NCBI GenBank assembly: GCA_017619885.1
Contig: JAFZRM010000024.1
Coordinates: 1-41,366, forward strand
Length of the DNA stretch: 41,366 nucleotides
Direction: 5' to 3'
Origin: Clostridia bacterium
GTDB taxonomy: Bacteria > Bacillota > Clostridia > Oscillospirales > CAG-272
Below are positions 8,504-15,633 of the stretch, piece after piece. The notes below the pieces were generated by a model that did not search any database, was not told where the DNA came from, and saw only the letters and a list, made by a program, of their open reading frames with translations. Both the position numbers and the translations under genes were made by a program. Positions within the stretch are counted from its first letter, which is position 1. Each line of letters begins with the position of its first letter.

Positions 8504-9268
8504 TTAATCTGTCTTTCTGGCGACGATCAGGTATCTGTGCGTCGTTCCTGCGATCCTGCCTTCACGCTCGATGATTTCATGCATTTTCAGCAGCCGGTCA
8601 AAGCATCGGTCTACGGAGAAGCCGGGGAATTCCCACTCGATTATCCTTGCAAACCATACGAAGGCGCCGACGTCGTAAAAACATATCGTGCCGAAAGCCT
8701 CGTCCGCCTGAATGATCTCGAAACCCGCGTCCTCAAATCTTTGCCTTTGCTCGCGCAGATTCTCGTGCGGGAACGGCGTTTCGGTGCCGGGGAGGACCAT
8801 CTCGACAAGCTCTCTGTCGTTGTCAGATCCCACCTGCTGTGTGATGAACAAGCCGCCGGGCTTCAGCAGCCGTTTGATCTCAGTCGGATCGAAGTCTCCG
8901 TGACGGTTTATGATCACATCAAAGGATCCGTCGTCAAACGGGATATGCGACGCGTCACTGCATTCACGCAAATCTATCCCGAGCGGCAAAAGTCTTTCCA
9001 TACAAAGTTTTACGTTCGGAGGATAACCCTCCGTCGCGGCCGTGTTTTCATACGGGTGATGAAGAGAGAGAAGAAACTCGCCGCCGCCCGTATCGTAATC
9101 AAGAAGCTTCATATCGTCCCGAAGAAAACAACGGATTATCTTTTCATAATCCCACGGTAAAACGTCTTCTTCCTCATAGCGCCCGCTGATATGCGAAAAA
9201 TCCCACCCTTTTATAAAGGCGCAAGCCTCTTCATTTTGCCAAACTGTTCTCAGTTCTTCAGCCGACAT
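8504..9268 (-). CDS. SAM-dependent class I methyltransferase
   Basis: This is a 254-residue class I methyltransferase. Motif I is L-L-D-Y-D-T-G-G-G-E-F, with an extra acidic residue compared with the common D-x-G-x-G-x-G. Motif II acid follows in the P-P-N-V-K-L region, the post-II segment is D-G-S-F-D-V-I-I-N, and L-L-K-P-G-G-L-F-I-T-Q-Q follows. I start it at the ATG at 9268 because GGAG stands six bases before it; the frame is open to an ATG at 9310 that has no ribosome site. The substrate is unknown. It is the first gene after the last repeat of the cassette array, in the same direction. Confidence 0.85.
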   Translation of the reverse strand: MSAEELRTVWQNEEACAFIKGWDFSHISGRYEEEDVLPWDYEKIIRCFLRDDMKLLDYDTGGGEFLLSLHHPYENTAATEGYPPNVKLCMERLLPLGIDLRECSDASHIPFDDGSFDVIINRHGDFDPTEIKRLLKPGGLFITQQVGSDNDRELVEMVLPGTETPFPHENLREQRQRFEDAGFEIIQADEAFGTICFYDVGAFVWFARIIEWEFPGFSVDRCFDRLLKMHEIIEREGRIAGTTHRYLIVARKTD

Positions 9269-9372
9269 ACGTATCTCCATGAACGAAATATAACTGCTTT
9301 TGTACTGCATATGTTTTTTGTTTACATCATTTTTATTATCCTGTCAGTTAACATCTATGCTGTCGCTTCAAC

Positions 9373-9483
9373 CTAGGCTCGAGTGATCAATGTAACTACT
9401 TCCACATGCTTTGGGACGATAGCGTGAATAAAAAGGCACATATTCACGCTGTTGTCACGACCAGCGGCGTAAAGAATTTGCCG
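9373..9483 (-). repeat. rlmD-tail repeat 4 with hairpin (distal end of array)
   Basis: Read on the minus strand, codons from 9408 to the TAG at 9373 give H-V-E-V-V-T-L-I-T-R-A-stop. Just before is an inverted repeat (9415-9430 with 9441-9456, 14 of 16 positions paired) around a 10-nt loop at 9431-9440. The distance from inner arm to tail is 22 nt, the same as in repeats 1 and 2. A further 27 bases upstream (I-L-Y-A-A-G-R-D-N-S-V in frame) match repeat 2. This copy is the most diverged and has no gene of the array beyond it. Confidence 0.75.
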
Positions 9484-9510
9484 TTGCCCGAATAAGATCG
9501 TGTCATCGGT

Positions 9511-9954
9511 TCAGAAAACCCATTCGAACTCTACATAATCAATATCTGCATCCAAAATGATACAGCCGTTTGAGAACAGCTTAATGATGATGGAACATGA
9601 ACCGACATAGTGGGACAAATATTCCAATTTGAACTTACCTTCGGGCAATTCAGTTAACAAACTGTTTTTAATACGCTTATAGTGACCGTCTATTGAAAAC
9701 AGTTTTGAAAGCAGCCTCATCGGCTTTACCCATTTATAAATTGAGAAATCATCTGAATCAAAAGCATGATGATATCTGATTATAAGCGATTTTACGCCCG
9801 GTTTATAAAATTGAATTGAATCGTTGTTGGAAATACCGTCTTCAAATACAAATTCAATACATTGATTATCCAGATGGATATGTTGTATGACACAATCGTG
9901 AGGAATCGGTATTGTAGGCAGTGATTCTCCATTCAGGACGTATTTTTCTATCAT
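9511..9954 (-). CDS. Hypothetical protein, array cargo gene 4
   Basis: This 147-residue protein is not one I recognise. It is rich in beta-prone stretches (C-I-E-F-V-F-E-D-G, L-I-I-R-Y-H-H) and in aromatic residues, with no signal peptide, membrane segment or catalytic motif. It ends Y-V-E-F-E-W-V-F. An AGGAA site stands about eight bases before ATG. It is flanked on both sides by rlmD-tail repeats. Single, small, acidic-to-neutral soluble proteins of this type are often immunity or accessory proteins, but nothing in the sequence proves it. Confidence 0.65.
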   Translation of the reverse strand: MIEKYVLNGESLPTIPIPHDCVIQHIHLDNQCIEFVFEDGISNNDSIQFYKPGVKSLIIRYHHAFDSDDFSIYKWVKPMRLLSKLFSIDGHYKRIKNSLLTELPEGKFKLEYLSHYVGSCSIIIKLFSNGCIILDADIDYVEFEWVF

Positions 9955-10001
9955 GTTTTCTCATTCCTCTCGTATTTGTTTAATATACATCTATCCCGTA
10001 G

Positions 10002-10043
10002 TCACGACCCGGCTCGAGACATCAATACGACTGATTCCACATG
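10002..10043 (-). repeat. rlmD-tail repeat 3, tail only
   Basis: Codons from 10043 down to the TGA at 10002 read H-V-E-S-V-V-L-M-S-R-A-G-S-stop. Over about 37 bases this differs from repeat 1 at only two positions although they lie 1.8 kb apart. The hairpin part found in the other three copies is missing: the sequence before the tail runs straight into the 3' end of the 10071-10376 gene, which suggests a deletion or a join between two units. Confidence 0.75.
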
Positions 10044-10070
10044 CGTCTTAAAAGGAAAGAAATCAATCTT

Positions 10071-10376
10071 TTACAAACAATAATCTATTTTCCATTCGTC
10101 AAAGTTGATTCCGCCTATTGATATCAAAACAATCTCATTCCATCGGTCTTTGATAGATTTGCCGTCAAAAATCGGAGCTTCAAAGAGTTCTTTTGCGGTT
10201 TTACATTCCCAACCGTTTTCAATGTCACAGTAACCTACCCAGTATGGCATTTCATATTGCGGCAAATATCCAATATAATGTTCCACTTCGTTCGGATCCG
10301 TTTTGAAATAGAAAGAAGTCTCGTCAATGTTTCTGCACTTTCTATCAAACAAGTCAAACAATGTTTCGTAATTCAT
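10071..10376 (-). CDS. Small acidic hypothetical protein, array cargo gene 3
   Basis: This 101-residue, acidic and Trp-rich soluble protein is of unknown function (M-P-Y-W-V-G-Y-C-D-I-E, D-E-W-K-I-D-Y). Size and composition recall immunity proteins of contact-dependent or polymorphic toxin systems, but no family match can be claimed. Its ATG overlaps by A-T-G-A the stop of the open rlmD-tail remnant upstream (repeat 2), so it could be translated by coupling if that remnant is translated. A modest AGGT site lies about eight bases before ATG. Its 3' end abuts repeat 3, which lacks a hairpin. Confidence 0.6.
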   Translation of the reverse strand: MNYETLFDLFDRKCRNIDETSFYFKTDPNEVEHYIGYLPQYEMPYWVGYCDIENGWECKTAKELFEAPIFDGKSIKDRWNEIVLISIGGINFDEWKIDYCL

Positions 10377-10567
10377 GATAACGTACCTTTCTTTGTTCCG
10401 AATTCTTCATCAGTCCGGGTGAACTCCAAATGATCGTCAATATTTTTCCGACGTAAAAGAACAACCGTCTCCACATGCCTCGGGACAATGGCGTGAATAA
10501 AAAAACCGTTATCAACGCTGTTGTCTCGACCCGCCTCGTAAAGAATATGCCGTCGATCACTATGCAA
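10373..10567 (-). pseudogene. rlmD-tail repeat 2 with hairpin; remnant of an rRNA methyltransferase C-terminus
   Basis: The frame open from a TTG at 10567 reads I-L-Y-E-A-G-R-D-N-S-V, then F-F-I-H-A-I-V-P-R, then H-V-E-T-V-V-L-L-R-R-K-N and 22 more residues to a TGA at 10373. It is far too short to be an enzyme and lacks every catalytic part of the family. Within it lies the longest inverted repeat of the array: arms 10480-10500 and 10509-10529, with 16 of 21 positions complementary. The inner arms and loop (10500-10509) align exactly with repeats 1 and 4. I treat it as a recombination-site-like repeat, not a functional gene. Confidence 0.7.
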
Positions 10568-10575
10568 AAGAAGAT

Positions 10576-11745
10576 TTACTCATCAAGATCATAATCATCC
10601 GGATTGAGCAATTTGATTCCCTGAGCATGATGCTCTTCAACAATTTCTCCCCACCTACGGTTGTGTTCTTCAATATACGCCCGTTTGCTTCCGTAACACC
10701 GCCAGGCACACCATCCGCATTGACCTTCCGGATTCTTCAAGGGGATAAAATGGACTGTTATGTCCAGCAGTTTTCTCGGATCGCCTTCAGGCGTAAAACG
10801 AACGCCGAATTGTCTTTTCCATTCTTCATCAATTTTTCTTTTCCAAGGCAGTCCTTCTTTCACACCTTCTCTAATTGGAAAATCGGGCAATTCTGCATAG
10901 TAAATCCACTGTTCGGTTTGCGTTTTTCTTTTCTCCAATTGAAGCGGAATGGTTTTTCTCGGATAACGGTCGAGATCATATTCCAACTGAACGTCGCGAA
11001 AACGGATTTTCTCTTGCTCAACATAACTGCCTGAAAAGGCAATCGCAACGCCTTTCGTTTTTCCTCCGGTATTAATCACAAAGTAACATTGGTCCTTTCC
11101 AATCTCACAAGGCATCAAACTGGGGCTTGTAAAGGACAGCTTTGGAGGCTCTGATTTTGAGGCCGATTCAGGAAGGTTGAAATATAAGGTTTGTACTCCT
11201 TCTGTAAACTGTTCCGTGATAAGCTCATCGCAGAACCGCCCCTGCCCGGATGTAAGCCCTAACAGCGGTTCAAGACCATCCAAGGCATCCTCTGCAAAAA
11301 CGTATTTCTGTGTAAGGACAGATTTCCATTGTGCATTATCAGTAACAATATCTTTCCACCTTGCCGGTGTTGAACGAATTTTGAGTTCGGGATAGCTTCC
11401 TGTTTTTGCCCAGGCGACGATGTCAAGTTTTTTGTTTACGCGGTTCAATATCAGACAGTCGCTGTCAAAACATGAAACGGTCAGCACGTCTGCCGATAAT
11501 TTCTCTGAAAGCGGGTTGCAAATATCTCGAATCGTTTCTTCTGTACAGAAATCAAGCCCGTCCGAACAAACAGAAACCCATTTCCCGCCTGCATCATAAA
11601 TTGAAAGCGACAAATCTGCTTCATCCGGACTATTCTTCTTCACGTATCCTTTTGCATTCAGTATCTCTGTCAAAGTCGACCGAAAAAAGTCCGCATCATA
11701 TTCCGCTGTTTTGCGCACATGAAGATTCGAGAAAAACCAACCCAT
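10576..11745 (-). CDS. Hypothetical 389-residue protein, array cargo gene 2
   Basis: I do not recognise this protein. It has no signal peptide or membrane segment. The first 140 residues alternate strands and helices (M-G-W-F-F-S-N-L-H-V-R-K-T start). The middle is beta-rich, and the end has a short Cys/Trp cluster (Q-C-G-W-C-A-W-R-C-Y-G) that might bind metal, then an acidic tail N-P-D-D-Y-D-L-D-E. A GGGAGGG site eight bases before ATG makes the start certain. It is the largest gene of the array and is bounded by repeats 1 and 2. Base composition is AT-richer than the flanking chromosome, as expected for transferred DNA. Confidence 0.75.
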   Translation of the reverse strand: MGWFFSNLHVRKTAEYDADFFRSTLTEILNAKGYVKKNSPDEADLSLSIYDAGGKWVSVCSDGLDFCTEETIRDICNPLSEKLSADVLTVSCFDSDCLILNRVNKKLDIVAWAKTGSYPELKIRSTPARWKDIVTDNAQWKSVLTQKYVFAEDALDGLEPLLGLTSGQGRFCDELITEQFTEGVQTLYFNLPESASKSEPPKLSFTSPSLMPCEIGKDQCYFVINTGGKTKGVAIAFSGSYVEQEKIRFRDVQLEYDLDRYPRKTIPLQLEKRKTQTEQWIYYAELPDFPIREGVKEGLPWKRKIDEEWKRQFGVRFTPEGDPRKLLDITVHFIPLKNPEGQCGWCAWRCYGSKRAYIEEHNRRWGEIVEEHHAQGIKLLNPDDYDLDE

Positions 11746-11797
11746 GCTTTTACCCTCCCTTTCTGTTTTGAACTAAATATCATCCAACTTGTACACT

Positions 11798-11882
11798 CTA
11801 CCCGTCTCGAGACATCAATACGACTGATTCGACATGCCTTGGAGCAGCAGGTCAAATAAAAAAGCTTGTATTCGACCCACTG
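11798..11882 (-). repeat. rlmD-tail repeat 1 with hairpin
   Basis: Codons from 11836 to the TAG at 11798 read H-V-E-S-V-V-L-M-S-R-D-G-stop. Directly before is an inverted repeat (arms 11845-11858 and 11869-11882) around a 10-nt loop. Eleven of 14 positions are Watson-Crick and the other three are G-U pairs in the minus-strand transcript, so the RNA arm is fully paired. The stem sequence differs from those of repeats 2 and 4 but loop length and spacing are the same. In frame, a TGA stands where the other copies have His of F-F-I-H, so this part is not coding. Confidence 0.75.
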
Positions 11883-11974
11883 GCTCATCCCAATGAAGGA
11901 ATGGGCAATTCCCCAGGACTGGTCAGGGTTGAGACAGTAGGATGAATATCGGTACGCCGATAAACCGGAATTTG

Positions 11975-12478
11975 TCAAACCATTCTCGACAACAGAAAAT
12001 CAGGACGTTCCCCTATTAAAACCGAGTCAGTAACGTCAATTACTTCAATATCGCCCTTCGAGTATTCATCTACAAAACTTCTTTCATTATCAAAGATCAG
12101 CTCTTTCCCATACCAAGGTTTCCCAGACTGGGGAGTAAGCTCCAAATAAACAGTTTTATTTTCGAGATAAAATGTCAAAACGGTATGTTGCTTTCTGCTC
12201 TGCTTATCATGCAAGAGCCATATCTTGCTTGGGATATTACGCTTGTCAAGAATGTATCTCATCAGAACAACAGCATCATTACATGTGCCCACCTTTGCTT
12301 TCATAGTGTCCTCTGGGTCCTGAATGCAATATTCCGTTTGTAAACGGTCAAAAAACTCTTTGTCAAATCCCTTAGTCATATCAGGCTTATATGTTTTGCC
12401 ATTCAAATAGAAGCCGTATTCGTAACCATTATCCAAAAGTTCTTGTTTCAACAGCTTGCATGTTTCTTTTATCAACAT
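11975..12478 (-). CDS. Transglutaminase-like cysteine protein, array cargo gene 1
   Basis: This 167-residue protein starts at the ATG at 12478, which has GGAGGA six bases before it. An alternative ATG overlapping the rlmD stop (A-T-G-A) lacks a good site. The core looks like the transglutaminase/papain-like fold: Cys in V-G-T-C-N-D-A-V-V-L-M-R-Y, a His in K-Q-H-T-V-L-T-F-Y, and an acidic residue after V-Y-L-E-L-T-P. Such domains act as proteases, amidases or acyl-transferases. The surrounding sequence gives no substrate. It begins 29 bases after the end of rlmD and is followed by repeat 1 after an empty stretch (11883-11974). Confidence 0.75.
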   Translation of the reverse strand: MLIKETCKLLKQELLDNGYEYGFYLNGKTYKPDMTKGFDKEFFDRLQTEYCIQDPEDTMKAKVGTCNDAVVLMRYILDKRNIPSKIWLLHDKQSRKQHTVLTFYLENKTVYLELTPQSGKPWYGKELIFDNERSFVDEYSKGDIEVIDVTDSVLIGERPDFLLSRMV

Positions 12479-12507
12479 TGCTATTCCTCCGTCAAACTCC
12501 GATTTAC

Positions 12508-13839
12508 TCATTTCTTTGTCATTAATACCACCGTCTCCACGTGTCCGGTCTGGGGGAACATATTGAACGGATACGCGGTATCCGCAGAGTAGCTGCCGAG
12601 CAGTTTTTTCAAATCGCGCGCGAGAGTATCGGGATCGCATGAAATGTACAGGAGTTTATCAGGTGCGATGTCAAATATCGCGTCTATTACTTCATCCGAA
12701 AGACCTTTTCGCGGCGGATCGACTATGATCGCGTCGACTTTTCCGTTGACTGCATTTTTAATTACCGAGCTGTCTCCGCAGAGGAATTCAGCATTGTTAG
12801 CTTCGTTCAGGCGCGCGTTGATCCTTGCATTTTCGACCGCTTCCGGCACTATCTCGACCCCTATGAGTCTGCCGGTCCCGCGAGCCGCACACAGCCCGAC
12901 GGTGCCGACGCCGCAGTACAAATCGACGACGACTTCGCTGCCTTTAAGATCGAGCAACTCCGACGCTTTTATATAAAGCGCCTCACAGCAGTCGTGATTC
13001 ACCTGGTAAAACGACGCCGGTGATATCTCGAACTTCCTGCCGCACAGGATGTCGTGAAGTGTTTCTTTACCGTAAACGCTTACGTATTTTTTTCCGTAGA
13101 TAACGTTAGTGTTTTCCTCGTTCACATTTACCGTGATACCGCAGACGCGCGAATGCGCCGAAGTTACGGCGGAAATCAGCTCGTCACAGAAAGGCAGTCT
13201 TTTTGCGTTGATAACAATAATAAGAAGGATCCCTACCGTCCCGGATCTCATACAAATGTGTCTTAAAAGTCCTTTTCCGGTCTTTTCGCTGTAAGCGGTG
13301 ATACCGCGCGAGTCGGCGAAATCACAAACGGTCCGCGCTATGCGCGGGAATTCCGGATCGGCGATAATACAGTCCTCGCAGAAAACGATATCGTGGCTGT
13401 GCTGTGCGTAGTAACCGAACGATACATGCCCGTTTTTGTCGACCCCGACGGGGAACTGCGCTTTGTTGCGGTATCTCGTGCCGTCGCCGACGGACGTGAC
13501 CTCTGCTACCGAGATATCAACGCCCGCGCGAAGAAAAGCCCCTTCGACGATCCGACGCTTTATTTGCAATTCATGCTCCGGCGTGATATTTTTGAAAGAA
13601 CAGCCGCCGCATCTTTTATATCCGCACAAGGGCTGTACGCGATTCTGTGACGGTTCGATGAGCTCGGTGATCGCGGCGACACAGTAGTTTTTCGCCGTCT
13701 TTATGACTTTGACTTTGCAAACGTCTCCTGTGACGGCGCCGATAACGAAAAACACGGTGCCGTCAACGCGGCATACACCGTTGCCTTCATTATTCATATC
13801 GTCGATTCTGACTGTGAAAATCTGATCTTTTGCAAACAT
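12508..13839 (-). CDS. rlmD: 23S rRNA (uracil-5-)-methyltransferase, RlmD/RumA family
   Basis: This 443-residue, full-length enzyme methylates C5 of a uridine in 23S rRNA using SAM. In order it shows an N-terminal TRAM domain (about 5-60), the iron-sulfur cysteines C-G-Y-K-R-C-G-G-C (about 72-80) with a later Cys in F-C-E-D-C, SAM motif I V-D-L-Y-C-G-V-G-T-V-G-L, D-P-P-R-K-G-L, and catalytic Cys in Y-I-S-C-D-P-D-T. The C-terminus is F-P-Q-T-G-H-V-E-T-V-V-L-M-T-K-K. That last stretch is the sequence echoed in the repeats downstream. Gram-positives often use one such enzyme for two sites (RlmCD), so the exact target is open. It has its own perfect promoter. Confidence 0.93.
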   Translation of the reverse strand: MFAKDQIFTVRIDDMNNEGNGVCRVDGTVFFVIGAVTGDVCKVKVIKTAKNYCVAAITELIEPSQNRVQPLCGYKRCGGCSFKNITPEHELQIKRRIVEGAFLRAGVDISVAEVTSVGDGTRYRNKAQFPVGVDKNGHVSFGYYAQHSHDIVFCEDCIIADPEFPRIARTVCDFADSRGITAYSEKTGKGLLRHICMRSGTVGILLIIVINAKRLPFCDELISAVTSAHSRVCGITVNVNEENTNVIYGKKYVSVYGKETLHDILCGRKFEISPASFYQVNHDCCEALYIKASELLDLKGSEVVVDLYCGVGTVGLCAARGTGRLIGVEIVPEAVENARINARLNEANNAEFLCGDSSVIKNAVNGKVDAIIVDPPRKGLSDEVIDAIFDIAPDKLLYISCDPDTLARDLKKLLGSYSADTAYPFNMFPQTGHVETVVLMTKK

Positions 13840-13862
13840 CGTCCGTCAGCCTTTTTTCTTTA

Positions 13863-13891
13863 ATTATACTATGAATATCGTGCTTTGTCAA
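13863..13891 (-). promoter_or_regulatory. Consensus sigmaA promoter for rlmD
   Basis: On the minus strand TTGACA (13886-13891), 17 bases, TATAAT (13863-13868): both hexamers perfect. It lies between the tRNA terminator and the rlmD start and is the only clear promoter upstream of the cassette array. Confidence 0.9.
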
Positions 13892-13903
13892 GGATAAAAA
13901 TCG

Positions 13904-13929
13904 AAAAGCCCCGCATAAGCGAGGCTTTT
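13904..13929 (-). terminator. Terminator after tRNA-Glu
   Basis: Stem AAAAGCC/GGCTTTT extended by CGC/GCG with one mismatch and an ATAA loop; T residues follow on the minus strand. It starts directly after the CCA end of the tRNA. Confidence 0.8.
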
Positions 13930-13930
13930 C

Positions 13931-14005
13931 TGGTGACCCGTGGGGGAATCGAACCCCCGTTTCCAGCGTGAGAGGCTAGCGTCTTGGCCGCTTGACCAAC
14001 GGGCC
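13931..14005 (-). tRNA. tRNA-Glu (anticodon CUC), CCA encoded
   Basis: A 72-nt cloverleaf plus encoded CCA. The acceptor stem GGCCCGT/ACGGGTC pairs over seven bases with one G-U, and the discriminator is A. The anticodon stem CTAGC/GCTGG carries the loop CTCTCAC with T33, anticodon CTC and A37. The T arm is GGGGG-TTCGATT-CCCCC. It has its own promoter and terminator. No copy of its 3' end was seen near the cassette array, so the tRNA does not look like the integration site. Confidence 0.96.
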
Positions 14006-14017
14006 GATTGCTTTTGC

Positions 14018-14046
14018 AGTATACCATACATTAAGCAAAAAATCAA
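14018..14046 (-). promoter_or_regulatory. Promoter for tRNA-Glu
   Basis: On the minus strand TTGATT (14041-14046), 17 bases, TATACT (14018-14023), twelve bases before the first base of the tRNA. The -35 lies five bases beyond the flippase stop codon. Confidence 0.8.
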
Positions 14047-14051
14047 GAGGT

Positions 14052-15617
14052 TTAAGCAAAAAAATTTGATTTTTTTTCGCTTTTTTTGAATATGCGCAGC
14101 GCCCAGCTTTTTTCGTCGTCTGAAATGAAACCGAACGTGCGCAAAAGCGCCGTATAAAACACGGTCATCACAACCGATCCGACGATTACCGTAATGACGA
14201 GTTCGCCGTAATCGATGCGAAGATATCTGAAGAAAAGCCCTGTCAGACACGCCGCGCCAGTCATGCAAAGCGACGGGACAACGACCGACCTAATAAGCCC
14301 GAGCTTTACGTTCACACATCGGAAAAGCTTTGAAAGGCTCAGTGCAGCATTCAATATCTCACAGACGTAAATCACAGCGACGTATCCTTTTATCCCGAAC
14401 GGCGGGAGCAGGAAGAACACGAGTATCACGGAGACAAGCGCGTCTATTATGTTATATCTCATCGAAGCGAACTGTTCGCCGAGGCCTTTAAGTATCGCGT
14501 CAGTCGTGTTGTCAACGTACATAACCGGTATCAGAAACGCAAATATTCGGATGTAAATTCCGGCTTCGGCGCTGTCGTAAAGCAGCGCGCCGAGCGCGTC
14601 GGCGTAATACGCGAATATCCCGGCGATTCCGACGGAAAAGATGACCGATATCTTCATTATCCGCCCGGTGACGTATTCGATCGATTTATCGTTTCCTATT
14701 TCCTTATATCTCGTCACTTCCGGAACAAGCAGGCCCGTGAACGCCGACAGAAACGCCATCGGGAAAAATATAACCGGGAATACCATACCGGAAACGACTC
14801 CATACGACGACAGCGCGGCTTCCGTCGTCGAGCCGTTCTTTATCAGCCCTTTCGGAATAAGGATATGTTCGATAGTCACGAGAGCGCTTCTTATATACGA
14901 GCTGACGGCGATCGGGATCGCCATTTTGATCAGCCGCCACGACAGATCGGACGACGGCGGAGCTGACAGATCCTCAATGCGTTTTCGGTCGAACAGATAA
15001 AGGACGAACGAAACGATAAACGCGAGCACTTCGGATATCGTTATACCTATAACTATAGCAGCGGCGGCTTCTTCGATCCCTTTGCCTGCGATCGCGGCAA
15101 GAAGAGCGGCTGTCAGAAACATCCTGATGAACTGCTCGAGGATATTTGTCACTGCATTTTTCGCGACGCGGCGCACGGCGGAGAAATAGCCGGACAGGGC
15201 GTTTGAGACCGCAAGCGGCGGCAGGCTCAGCGCGAGTATCCGAAGCGACAGCGTCGCGCGAACGTCTCCGAGCCAGTCGCATGCGATCGCCTCGGCAGAC
15301 GTCAGAAGGATCACCATACCAGAAAATCCGAACACGAGCGCGTAGATAATACAGCGAAGCATCGCGGCGCGCACGCCTTTGCCGGAGCCTCGGACGATCT
15401 GCTGCGAGACCATACGCGTCGTCGCCAGATATATGCCCGACGTCGCGAACGTCACGGCAAACGTGTAAACGGACATGACGAGCGAAAAAAGGCCGACTCC
15501 GGAGGCTCCGATCCTGTTAGTTAAATATACGTTGAATATGACCGTCAGCATTCTCATGGTCACCGACGTCGCGGTCAATATCAACCCGTTTATTATAAAT
15601 TGCTTAACCAGCTTCAA
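14052..15617 (-). CDS. SpoVB/MurJ-like lipid-linked polysaccharide flippase (PST family)
   Basis: This roughly 521-residue membrane protein has about 12-14 hydrophobic segments and the typical first segment of SpoVB-type flippases (F-I-I-N-G-L-I-L-T-A then N-V-Y-L-T-N-R-I-G-A-S-G-V-G-L-F). Proteins of this fold move lipid-linked sugars or peptidoglycan precursors across the membrane. The C-terminus is basic (K-K-S-E-K-K-S). The start is a TTG at 15617, because a stop lies three codons upstream in frame and the next Met would cut into the first membrane segment; no strong ribosome site is visible. It could be SpoVB proper or a capsule/teichoic flippase; no sporulation gene is nearby to decide. 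Confidence 0.85.
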   Translation of the reverse strand: MKLVKQFIINGLILTATSVTMRMLTVIFNVYLTNRIGASGVGLFSLVMSVYTFAVTFATSGIYLATTRMVSQQIVRGSGKGVRAAMLRCIIYALVFGFSGMVILLTSAEAIACDWLGDVRATLSLRILALSLPPLAVSNALSGYFSAVRRVAKNAVTNILEQFIRMFLTAALLAAIAGKGIEEAAAAIVIGITISEVLAFIVSFVLYLFDRKRIEDLSAPPSSDLSWRLIKMAIPIAVSSYIRSALVTIEHILIPKGLIKNGSTTEAALSSYGVVSGMVFPVIFFPMAFLSAFTGLLVPEVTRYKEIGNDKSIEYVTGRIMKISVIFSVGIAGIFAYYADALGALLYDSAEAGIYIRIFAFLIPVMYVDNTTDAILKGLGEQFASMRYNIIDALVSVILVFFLLPPFGIKGYVAVIYVCEILNAALSLSKLFRCVNVKLGLIRSVVVPSLCMTGAACLTGLFFRYLRIDYGELVITVIVGSVVMTVFYTALLRTFGFISDDEKSWALRIFKKSEKKSNFFA

Positions 15618-15633
15618 ATTTATTTACCGTACC

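Larger units (their letters stand above)
9373..12507 (-). mobile_element. Candidate rlmD-tail gene-cassette array
   Basis: This block begins at the stop codon of the intact rlmD-type gene and holds four unrelated single genes on the same strand (ends 11975, 10576, 10071, 9511). Each is followed by a copy of a short sequence encoding H-V-E-(S/T/V)-V-(V/T)-L at the same place in frame as the C-terminus of RlmD. By eye the block is clearly AT-richer than both flanks. None of the four genes has a visible sigmaA promoter close upstream, so they may depend on read-through from the rlmD promoter. I see no integrase, transposase or terminal inverted repeat, so the mechanism is inferred only from the layout. 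Confidence 0.55.

Noticed and set aside
9415-9456. Array hairpins as simple transcription terminators
   Set aside because: The T-rich run is in the loop and no T tail follows the 3' arm on either strand; position relative to the tail is also fixed, which terminators would not need.
10354-10560. Second open frame of 68 residues across repeat 2
   Set aside because: It is a shifted frame over the rlmD-tail remnant; the frame that matches the other repeats is the one with H-V-E-T-V-V.
11670-11978. Open frame of 102 residues across repeat 1
   Set aside because: It runs through the intergenic repeat and into the start of the next gene in a different frame, has no ribosome site and no sensible protein character.
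13931-14005. tRNA-Glu as the integration site of the AT-rich block
   Set aside because: The tRNA is at the far side of rlmD, is intact, and no partial copy of its 3' end is seen at the block's edges.
13888-14268. Open frame of 126 residues over the tRNA and the flippase end
   Set aside because: It reads through a tRNA gene and its promoter; chance frame.
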